Below are positions 21,042 through 30,791 of a stretch of DNA of 64,000 nt, in pieces; position 1 is the stretch's first letter; each line of letters opens with the position of its first letter. The translations under genes were made by a program, and so were the position numbers. This DNA is from Chenopodium formosanum (lineage: Eukaryota; Streptophyta; Magnoliopsida; Caryophyllales; Amaranthaceae), in NCBI GenBank assembly GCA_024500155.1, contig CM044871.1:35504228-35568227 (forward strand), in the 5' to 3' direction. The notes under the pieces were generated by a model, which did no database searches, was not told the origin of the DNA, and saw only the letters and a program-made list of their open reading frames with translations.

Positions 21042-21326
21042 TGGCTTTGTACATTTATTTGCGAATATTCCTGACATTTTGATTAAGGTTGCACGATTTT
21101 TTGCATAAATTGGACAGTTATTTTTCGCTGGAATTACGCGGAAAATCTTAATTGATACTTAAAGGGGACTAAAATTACCATTTTACCCCTAGCAAGCATC
21201 AAAGTCTATTTTTCGGCATTTTAAGCACGTATTATGGTCGGATAATCGACTTACAGGTGTGAATCATCTGCGGCCCACGTTCGGTGATAATCGAACCATC
21301 ATACACTTGCGAATTTCAGCAATCAT

Positions 21327-21810
21327 CGGCTTTCCTCAGGCTTTGAAAGCGTTATCAGTGGATTTTTCTTCAAGTATAGAAAACCGCCAAGTCGGCTTTC
21401 CTCAGGCTTGGAAAGCGTTATCGGTGGATTTTTCTTCAAGTATAGAAAACCGCCAAATCGGCTTTCCTCAAGCATGGAAAGCGTTATCGGTGGATTTTTC
21501 TTCAAGTATAGAAAACAGCCAAATCGTCTTTCCTCAAGCATGGAAAGCGTTATCGGTGGATTTTTATTCAAGGATAGAAAACCGCCAAATTCCTTTGTTG
21601 GCTTTCCTCAAGCATGGAAGGCATTATCGGTGGAATTCTTCAGGCATAGAATGACACGAAATTCATACGTCGACTTTCCTCAAGCATGGAAAGTGTCATC
21701 CGGTAGGTTTCTTCAAGCTTAGAAAACTACCAAACTCTTCAGTCGGCTTTCCTCAGGCATGTAAAACGTTTCAACAAACGTCACTCGGTGGATTCCTTTA
21801 AGCATAGGAA
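21327..21810 (+). repeat. 66-bp tandem repeats in Tat 3' region
   Basis: Units begin CGGCTTTCCTCAGGC or a variant at 21327, 21393, 21459 and 21525 (exactly 66 bp), then more loosely at about 21599, 21671 and 21744. As 66 is a multiple of three, a frame stays open (21259-21654) with the recurring peptide FPQAWKALSVDFSSSIENRQ; this is a by-product of the repeat. Tandem repeats next to the PPT are known in Tat/Ogre elements and have been linked to the birth of satellites. Confidence 0.9.
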
Positions 21811-22016
21811 GCTGCCAAATTCGTTCGTCACTGATACACTGGTGCCATATACGTATTCTATCCTTTTACTCTTTTATTTGTAGAATTAACATTTTTCTGC
21901 AGGTATCGGTGTATACAGAATGATTTAGGATCGCAGAACGTCTTAAATCATTCTCCGTCCCTATCGACTACTTTGACTATCGTTTTTTGAAACTGATGTT
22001 TCTACAAACTCAGTCA

Positions 22017-22028
22017 AAGTGGGGGCTT
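22017..22028 (+). other. Polypurine tract (Tat)
   Basis: AAAGTGGGGGCT lies immediately before the 3' LTR start TGTAGACACC; this primes plus-strand DNA. The same tract is present before the 5' LTR at about 7190-7200. Confidence 0.8.
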
Positions 22029-22435
22029 CTGTAGACACCTAAAAATGTCTCCCCAAAACCAAACCCGATGATGAACAACCTTTCACCGCCACTATTGGTC
22101 GGGTTTAGTATTTAATCCCGTGAGTGCTTTAGAAATCGTATTTAATTAAATTCATATTTTGGAACGGTCCATGGATTGGTCTTGATGTTTGGTAAAAGCA
22201 TAGTTTTAATTTCAGCCCAAACTTATTATTTAATTTTAGCCCAAACCTTTTTTTATTTTTTTTTTATTATTTATTTTTGGCCCAAACCTTTTATTTATTT
22301 CTATTTAATTATTTTCTTATTTTAGCCCAAATAATAATAAGTCAGAAAAGGCCTGAAATTATCAATCGGCATTTAAAATGCCGAATGAAATTAGGGTTAA
22401 AAATGTATTTAGACGGAAAAGTGGGCTGGAAATTC

Positions 22436-22664
22436 CCGCGCCACGGTAGACAGCCACCATGTCAAGGGAATCCTTCCCGTCTGACGGTGGGAGTCCGCCG
22501 TGACATGGGACATTCCGTGTCTTTTCCGCGTAAACCCTTAACGCGTTTTCTTTCCCGTTTTCTGAAAATTTCCCGCGTCACACTAAAAATGTACCGTGTG
22601 ACGGGAAAGTTTGCCGTCTGACGGTGGGACTTCCCATGTCACGATACAGTTTTCCGTGTCATGG
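22436..22664. promoter_or_regulatory. Two palindrome arrays in U3 of the 3' LTR
   Basis: Nine units in two blocks (4 and 5) with 20-21 bp spacing, matching 7611-7838. Several cores have changed independently of the 5' LTR (for example CCATGTCAAGG, CCGTGTGACGG, CCATGTCACGA), but all start positions keep phase. Confidence 0.7.
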
Positions 22665-22725
22665 GATACTTTTTTAGGGTTTTTATCATTTTATGGTTCC
22701 GTGTGCTCCCTCAGCACATTTTCCC

Positions 22726-22733
22726 TATAAATA
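22726..22733 (+). promoter_or_regulatory. TATA box of Tat 3' LTR
   Basis: TATAAATA, identical to the 5' LTR site. Confidence 0.65.
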
Positions 22734-23726
22734 CCCCCTCAATTCTGATGTACGGGGCATCAATTAATTCTCTCGAATTTATTTTTTCTCTCTTCTATGC
22801 TTTAGCCTAAACACTAGCCTACCCTTTCACTTCAAAATTCCTTCTTCAAGTGCTCAAAGGAGTCCATACTTTATTTTTGGTTCTGTCCTAAAGCCAAGGC
22901 GTGAAAGGTAGAACTGTTTGAGGGTTTGGCCCCAAATCAACTCTACTTTATTTAATTTAATTTAATTATTGTTTTATTATTTCCTTGAAGTTACTAACTC
23001 GTTTATTATTTTGTAGTTGCAAACAAACAGAATCAAAGTAAGAATCATGTTCCTTCTATTTCTATTATTTTTCTAACGATTTTATGTTGTTGGAATTGTG
23101 ATTAAATTGCTTCCAATATTAATGTTTGTTCTATTATATTTATTGATCACCATATTGGATGTTAAATGGAATATGTAATTGAAAATCACGCCTAATAAGA
23201 TAATTTTGACAACCGGTTTAGGATCCTTTTTAATCTTGTTAATTAATTCAAGTGATCACCAATATTTTAGAATTATGTGTGCATTAATATTCAACCAATT
23301 TAGTTAAATAATAGTTTGGAGCGAATTGAATATTTTGTTTGTATGCCTTTGAGATCACAGGAATGCTTTTCAATATAAGAATCGAGTAGAGGCCAATACG
23401 GGCGAATGTGACTCCATGACTCACTTCGTACCATCATTCCCGATCCTCCTTTCGTGGTTCCGAACCATATGGAGTTAGTAATCTCATGGATTATGAATGG
23501 GGTGTAACCTTCACGGGTCAATCGTTGTTGCCTTCGTTGTCCCTTATCGTGGTTGCCTTTTATGATCCGTGAACGGTTTACTAGTTCCTTAAAAACTTGT
23601 TGGTGGCTCCCTACTTTCCTTGTCCCTAATCGTGTCCCTAATCGTATGTCAATTCCCACTTCTTATGAGTGCCAAGCATATTCATCCCATGCTTTTAACG
23701 TAGGCGCACTTCGAGCGATGCCCACA

Positions 23727-24022
23727 ATAAGATAAATAAAGTAAAATAAAATGCTAAAACTAAAGAAATAATAAAATAAAATAAAATAAAACAAACTAAA
23801 AACTAAAAGAAAATAAATAAAATGAGAGAAGCGGGAAATTATTTACTAAAACTACAAAAATAAACTAAAAACTAATAAAAATGCAAAAATACTCAAAATA
23901 AAGATAAAAGGCGAGAATAAGCGAATAATAGAAATAAAGGATAAATAGGGTCAAATTATTAAAAAATTAGCCGGAAAACGACTCAATAAACACCCTAAAA
24001 GTGACATAAAAGTCAATTATCA
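23727..24022 (-). mobile_element. Family A solo LTR, 5' part
   Basis: Reverse complement of the LTR start; it ends (plus strand) with GACATAAAAGTCAATTATCA, the mirror of TGATAAGTGACTTTTATGTC at 35908 and 58756. The flanking AACTA (24023-24027) pairs with AACAC at 5051-5055 as a decayed 5-bp target duplication. Together with 5056-6884 it makes one LTR; some tens of T-rich bases between the halves are missing. Confidence 0.87.
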
Positions 24023-27000
24023 AACTAATTCAAACAAAGCTTTCTGAATCGAATGAAAGTCAATTGCATTCAAACAAAGCTTTTTGAATCAAATGAAAGT
24101 CAAACATATTCAAACAAAGGTTGTGAATCTAAGGAAACTCAAACACATTCAAACAATGCGTTTTTAATCAAATAAAAGTAAAATACATTTAATTAAAGCT
24201 TGTTTAATCAAATGAAAGTCAAACAAATTTAAACATGATTTCTAAATCAAATAAATGTTATAAACATTCAAACAAAGCTTTTTGAATCAAATGAAAGGGA
24301 AACACATTCAAACAAAGCTTTTAGAATCAAATAAAAGTCATATTCAAACAAAACTTTTTAATCACAGGAAAGTCAAACATATTCAAACAAAACTTTTTTA
24401 AACAAATTCTATTCAAACACATTCAAACAAATCTTTTTGAATCGAACGAAAGTTAAACAAATTCAAACAAAGGTTTTTGAATGAATGAAAGTCATATGCA
24501 TTCAAAGAAGCTAATTAAATCAAATGAAAAAAAACAAATAAAAACAAAGCCTTTTGACTCAAATGAATATCAAACACATTCAAACAACGCTTTTTGAATT
24601 AAATGACGGACAAACGCATTCAAACAAAGCTTTTTGAATCGAATGATAGTCTAACACAATAAAAAAGCTTTGTAAATCAAATGAAAGTCAAACACATTCT
24701 AACAAAGCTTTTTAAATCGAAAGAAAGTCATATGCATTCAAAGAAGCTAATTGAATAAAACGAAAACTGAAAACATTTAAACAAATTTTTTTGAATTAAT
24801 TGAAAGTGAAACACATTCTAACAAAGATTTTTAAATCGAATCAAAGTTAAATGCATTCAAACTAATCTTTTTGTATAAAATGAATGTCAAACACATAAAA
24901 ATAAAGTTTTTTTAATCAAATTAAAGTCAAACACATTCAAACAAAGTTTTTTTATCGAAGGAAAGTCAAACACATTCAAACAAAGCTTTTTTAACAAAAG
25001 GAAAGTTAAACACATTCAGACAAAGCTTTTTTTAATCAAATTATATTCAAACACATTAAAACCTATCTTTTTGAATCAAATGAAAGTGAAACAAATTCTA
25101 ACAAAGGTTTTATAATCGAATGAAAGTCATATGCATTCAAAGAAGCTTGTTGAATCAAATGAAAAAAAAAAAACAAAGCCTTTTGACTCAAAAGATTAAT
25201 AAACACATTCAAACAATACTTTTTAAATCAAATGATAGTCAAACACATTTAAACAAAGCTTTTTGAATCGAATGAAAGTCTAACACAATCCAACAAAAGC
25301 TTTTTGAATAAAATGATAGTCGAACACATTTGAAAAAGCTTTGTGAATCAAATGAAAGTCAAAAACATTTAAACAAAGCTTTTTGAATATAGTGAAAGTA
25401 AAAAACATTCAAACATAGCATTTTGAATCGAATAAAAGTCATATGCGTTCAAAGAAGTTAATTGAATCAAATGAAAGCTTAACACATTCAAACAAACCTT
25501 TTTGAATCAAATGAAAGTCAACCACGTTAAAACAAAGCTTTTTGAATAGAATGAAAGTCAAATGCATTCAAACAAATCTTTTTGAATCAAATGAAAGTCA
25601 AACACATTCAAACAAAGTTTTTCTAATTAAATGAAAGTCATACACATTCAAACAAAGATTTTTGAATCGAGAAAAAGTCATATGCATTAAAAAAGCTAAT
25701 TCACTCAAATGAAAGCTAAACACATTAAAATAAATCTTTTTGAATCAATTGAAAGTCAAATAAAATAAAAAAAAATCTTTTTGAATTAAATTAAAGTCAA
25801 ACACAATCAAACAAAGCTTGTTGAATCTAATGAAAGTCAAACACATTCAAACAAAGCTTCTTGAATCGAATGAAAGTCATATGCATTCAAAAAACCTAAT
25901 TGAATGAAATGAAAGCTAAACACATGAAAAAAAATCTTTTTGAATCAATTGAAAGTCAAACACATTCAAAGAAAGATTTTTGAATGGAATGAAAGTCAAA
26001 TGAATTCAAACAAAGCTTTTTGAATCAAATGAAAGTCAAACATATTCAAACAAAGGTTGTGAATCAAAAGGAAAGTCAAACACATTCAAACAATGCTTTT
26101 TTAATCAAATTCAAGTAAAAAACATTTAAACAAAGCATATTTAATCAAATGAAAGTCAAACACATTCAAAAAATTATTTTTAAATCAAATAAAAGTCAAA
26201 CACATTCAGACAAAGTTTTTTGTATGAAATGATAGGGAAAAACATTCAAACGAAGCTTTTAGAATCGAATGAAAGTTATATGCATTCAAAGAAGCTGATT
26301 GAATCAAATGAAAAAAAATTGAAACAAAGCCTTTTAACTGAAATGATTATCAAACACATTCAAACAATTTTTTTGAATCAAATGATAGTCAAACACATTC
26401 AAAAAAAGCTTTTTGAATCGAATGAAAGTCAAATACATTGAAACAAAGCTTTTTGAATAAAAAGATAGTCGAACACATTAAAAAAACCTTGGTGAATCTA
26501 ATGAATGTAAAATACATTTAAATTAAGGTTTTTGAATCTAATGAAAGTCAAACACATTCAAACAAAGCTTTTTGAATCGAATGAATGTCATATGCATTCA
26601 AAGAAGTTAATTGAGTCAAATGAAAGTTGAAAACATTCAAATAAAAAATTTTAAATCAAATGAAAGTCAACGACATTAAAACAAAATTTTTTAAATCGAA
26701 TGTAAACAAATGCATTTAAACAAAGCTTTTTGAATCAAATGAAAGTCAAACACATTCAAACAAAGGTTTTTGAATAAAATGAAAGTCATGCACATTCAAA
26801 CAAAGCCTTTTGAATCGAATGAAAGTCATTTGCATACAAAGAAGCTAATTGAATCAAGTGAAAGCTAAACAAATCTTTTTTAATCAATTGAACGTCTAAT
26901 ACATTCAAACAAAGCTTTCTGAATCGAATGAAAGTCAAATGCATTAAAACAAAGCTTTTTGAATCAAATGAAAGTAAAACATATTCAAACAAAGGTTGTG

Positions 27001-27574
27001 AATCAAAGGAAACTCAAACAAATTCAAACAATGCGTTTTTAATCAAATAAAAGTAAAATACATTTAATCAAAGCTTGTTCAATCAAATAAAAGTCAAACA
27101 AATTTAAACATTCAAACAAAGCTTTTTGAATCAAATCAAAGGGAAACACATTCAAACAAAGCTTTTAGAATCAAATGAAAGTCATATGCATTCAAAAAAG
27201 CTAATTGAATCAAATGAAAGCTGAACACATTAAAACAAATCTTTTTTAATCAATTGAAAGTCAAACACATTCAAACAAAGCTTTTTAAATCGAATAAAAG
27301 TCATATGTATTCAAAGAAGCTAATTGAACCAAATAAAAAAAGAACACATTTAAACAAAGCTTTTTGAATCAAATGAAAACAAAACACATTAAAACAAAGC
27401 TTTTTGAATCAATTGAAAGTCAAACTCATTCAAACAAAGATTTTTGAATCGAATGAAAGTCAAATACATTCAAACAAATATTTTTGTATACGATGAAAGT
27501 CAAACACATTAAAACAAAGTTTTTTGAATCAAATAAAAGTCAAACACATTAAAACAAAGATTTTTGAATCAAAT
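24023..27574. repeat. 41-bp satellite array, segment 2
   Basis: Continuation of the array. Its content aligns with segment 1 at a lag of about 2.88 kb once the insertions are removed: the block at 24430-24660 corresponds to 1893-2130, and 24028 corresponds to 26903. Uncoded. Confidence 0.96.
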
Positions 27575-30500
27575 ATTGAATATGGGTTTTGTTCTAGAGA
27601 GAGAAACTCTAGCTTCTCTCTAGCCCTTTGAAGAAGAGTCCCGGTGGTTGCCTTCATCGAATTCTTTCTTCAAAGGGTTAGATTGAGAAGCTGGTTTCTT
27701 GTTCTTCAATGTCAAAATACAAACCCTAAGGGTTTTTGGAACTTAAGTCTGTTATTCGACCTTCATTCAAGGTCGAAGAAGCGGCGGCTGTTTAGTCGGG
27801 TTGTGCTTAAAGTTTTAATTTTTCTCTTGCTGGGTTGTTTCCGGGTTTTTTGGGTTTGATTTCTAAATCAAACAAAGCTGCTGGACGGTGCTGCGAAGTT
27901 ATTGGTTCCTTCTTCGATTTTCTGGGTTCTTTGCTCGAGATTGAAGAAGGGTCTAAGCTTGGTTCCGGTGGTTGTCCTGTTTGGCGCGGCGGTTGGGCGG
28001 TGTTTCATGCTATTCTTTCCCAGCAGCCGGATTGTGGTTGAAAGTGTCGATTTTTCATTTGTTAGGCTGATTCCGGTTGGTTGCTGGGCGGTGGTTTGAG
28101 TCGTATCATTTTTCCTAGTAGCTGGAATTCGCTGGAAGCTCATTCGTGAGGCTGATTCTGGGTGTTTGGGGCTAAATCAAACCCTCGATTTTCTGGGTTC
28201 TTGCTCAATGAATGTTGTTGATTTTCGGGCTAGTTTACCGGTGGCTAGGTTTCGTTTAAACTGGTCTTTGTTGCTGGTGACGGGTCCAGGTCAGTGGTTG
28301 TCCTCAACCCTTAATTGGTGTTTTGTCGACGGGGCTATGCTCTATTCTTTTTCGGTTGCTGGGCATCGCTGAAATGGGTGTTTATTAGACTGACTCAAGG
28401 CTGTTGGGGCTGCGATTCAACCCTTGATTTTCTGGTTGTTTGCGGGTGGCTGGGCTACCTATTTTATTTCCTAGCTGCTGGTTTGTTCAGCGGTTGTTGT
28501 GGTATTGTTTGCTCTAGTTTGCTGGTGGTAGCTCCCTTGGTTGGTGTTGCTCTATATTTGGGGGTTGAACGTGGCAGCTCCCCTTAATTATTGATTTGTA
28601 GATGTTGAATATTCCCTGATGTTCTTCATTTATTAAAGGAAGGTTGACTTGTTTGCCTCCCTTTTATTATCATGTTTAAATGGGAATTGTTTTCTTTGGT
28701 TGTAACTACTGTCTAGATGTATTGTGTTATTTTGTCAGCTTAGGCTTCCTAGTGATTAGTGTTGCTGGATGATGGTTATGGTAGCGATCCTTTATACTGT
28801 TTTGTATTGTATGCTTGCCGTGTTGTCGTCCTAGCAGGCTGATTTCTGGGTTGTTAGTTAGCTGAGATATTATGATTATGTCTATTGATGGTGGTTTGGA
28901 GGTTGGTTGTCATTGTTAAGTCTGGGTTTTATTAGCTTGCTTGGTGTGTAGTGGGTTGAGGCCCGTTGTATGGTGGATGTTTCTCCTATTGCTACCTTAT
29001 TTCTTGCTTCTGTCTGGACTTTTTTTTTTTCTGCCTCTTCTCTTGTGTAGTAGTTGTTGACCTATCTTTTCCTCGGCATCTTATGTTTTTCTACTTTGCT
29101 TGAGGCCCCTGTGCTTGTGATGCTGGCTGATGGATCATGGCTACGATCCTTTGTCCTGGTTTGGTTTGCATGTATGCTTGTGTTCTATCTTGGCATGCTG
29201 ACTACAGGGTTATTACCAAGCTAAATTTATGGTGATGCTGGTGGAAGGTGTTCTTTGTTTTGTTTGTTGGAGGTTGGCTGTCATGGTTGAGTCTTGGCCA
29301 TTTTAGCTTGCCTGGTATGTAGTGGGATGAAGCCCGTTTTTTTAGTGCTGTCTTCTGAGGTGATAGTTGATGGCTTGTATTATATGGTGCGTGGTATCCC
29401 TCTTTCTACCTTGGTTTTAGCTTTTGTCCAGGCTCCTTCTTTTACCTATTTTGTTGTAGTGGTTGTCGATCTACCTCTGTCCGGGCATCTTATGCTATTA
29501 TGTTTTACTTGAGCCTCCTTGTGTTTGTGCTGCTGGTTGATGGTTCATGGCTACGATCTTTTGTTCTGGTTTGTACTACATGTATGCTATTGTTCTATCC
29601 TGGCAGGCTGACTATGGGGTGTTATCAAGATATTTTATGGCGATGCTGGTGGTGGTGTTTTCTCTGTCGGTGTTTTAACGTGGAGGAAGTGGGTTATTAT
29701 GGGTAAGTCTTGGTTATTCTAGCTTACTTGGTGTGTAGTAGGTTGAGGCCCTATTTTTAGTGTTGTCTCCTAGTATGAGGTGCTAGGTGATGGCCTGGAT
29801 TGTATGGTGGGTGATATTCCTATTGCTTCCTTGTTTGCTGTTTCGTCCAGGACTCCCACTTTTGCCCCTTCTGTTGTGGTGGTTGGTGATATGTCTTTTC
29901 TCAGGCATCTTATGCTATTATATGTTCTTGAGCTCCCCTGTGTTTGTGCTGCTGGCTGATGGCTCATGGCTACGATCTTTTGTTTTGGTTTGTACTACAT
30001 GTATGCTATTGTTCTGTCCTGGCAGGCTGACTGTGGGGTTGTTATCAAGCTGTTTTTATGGTGATGCTAGTGGTGGTGTATTATCTGTTGTTGTCTTTGC
30101 ATGGTGGAAGTTGGTTGTTATGGGTGAGTCTTGGATATTTAGCTTGCTTGGTGGGTAGTAGGTTGATGCCTTATTTTTAGTGTTGTCTTCTAGCATGAGG
30201 TGCTAGTTGTTGGCCCGGATTGTATGGTGGGTAGTATTCCTATTGCTACTTTGTTTGCTGTTTCTCCCAGGACTCCTTCTCTTCCCTCTTCCATTGTGAT
30301 AGCTGTTGATCTACCTTTGTCGTGGCATCTTATTCTTTGTCTTGCTTGAGCCTCCTTATGTTTGTGCTGCTGGATGATGGTTCATGGCTGCGATCTTTTG
30401 TCCTGGTTTGTACTGCATGCATGCTGTTGTTCTGTCCTGGCAGGCTGACTGTGGTGTTGTTATCAAGCTGTTTTTATGATGATGCTGGCGGATGGTGTAT

Positions 30501-30791
30501 GCTTTCAAGTTAAGCTGATGCTTTATTATACTCACCTTATTTGATATCTTTGGATGTATGGGCTTTTACCCACTTTTGGTTGTAGCTATGGTATCCTCTC
30601 CCTTTAGGAGTTAGAGATTCTGTAGTAGTTAACTTTGTTTTGCCTTCGGGCTTTGGTTTTGTTGCTTCTTTGGCCTAGAGGGCATGTACTGCACTTTCAT
30701 TTCTTGTAGTTGCTACTCTTATGGGTAGTAACTCTTTACTTTTGGTAATAAATTTCTTTACTTACCAAAAAAAAAAAAAAAAAAAAAAAAA
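27575..30791 (+). mobile_element. Poly(A) retroposon, non-autonomous, LINE-like
   Basis: A 3.2-kb insertion with a 25-nt A tail (30767-30791). The 3' end GGTAATAAATTTCTTTACTT is the style of plant L1 tails, and the 5' end carries a GAGAGAGAAACTC leader like the LINE at 49831. The flanks TTTTTGAATCAAAT (27561-27574 and 30794-30807) fit a target duplication, although satellite monomers share that sequence. No endonuclease or RT motif is visible; frames are short and rich in Leu, Val and Trp on the plus strand. The middle is built of about 415-bp tandem repeats. Confidence 0.8.
28764..30480 (+). repeat. About 415-bp tandem repeats inside the retroposon
   Basis: The marker GCTGGNTGATGG...CATGGCTACGATC recurs at 28764, 29122, 29532, 29951 and 30369 (intervals 358, 410, 419, 418). 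Other shared landmarks per unit are TCCTGGCAGGCTGACT, GTGATGCTGGTGG, TTGGTGTGTAGTAGGTTGA and GGCATCTTATG. Confidence 0.85.

Larger units (their letters stand above)
19389..21320 (+). other. Tat 3' non-coding region before the tandem repeats
   Basis: Contains four palindrome arrays (19540, 20490, 20682 and 20950), a T-rich stretch (19675-19880) and no convincing gene. Open frames at 20505-20896 on the minus strand are low-complexity and overlap two arrays. Confidence 0.65.
7203..23726 (+). mobile_element. Tat/Ogre-type Ty3/gypsy LTR retrotransposon, decayed
   Basis: A 16.5-kb element with the order LTR, PBS, leader, gag, protease, RT-RNase H, second RNase H, integrase, antisense ORF, tandem repeats, PPT, LTR. 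Ty3/gypsy order (RT before integrase), a second RNase H and an antisense ORF between integrase and the 3' LTR are known marks of the Tat lineage. It is inactive: gag-pol has at least ten in-frame stops, later frameshifts and a MITE insertion. It lies inside a minus-strand solo LTR. The right flank is ATAAG; the left flank is replaced by the stub of another copy, so no target duplication can be shown. Confidence 0.93.
22030..23726 (+). repeat. Tat 3' LTR
   Basis: 1697 bp, TGTAGACACC to CCCACA, nearly collinear with 7203-8901 and differing by scattered substitutions. It contains the same two U3 palindrome arrays (units at 22436, 22457, 22477, 22498 and at 22573, 22594, 22614, 22634, 22654) and a TATA box at 22726-22733. 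The next bases (ATAAG) belong to the host solo LTR. Confidence 0.93.

Noticed and set aside
27644..30513. Several plus-strand ORFs of 60-123 codons, rich in Leu/Val/Trp
   Set aside because: They lie in the tandem-repeat body of the non-autonomous retroposon and show no conserved motif; the frame differs between repeat units.
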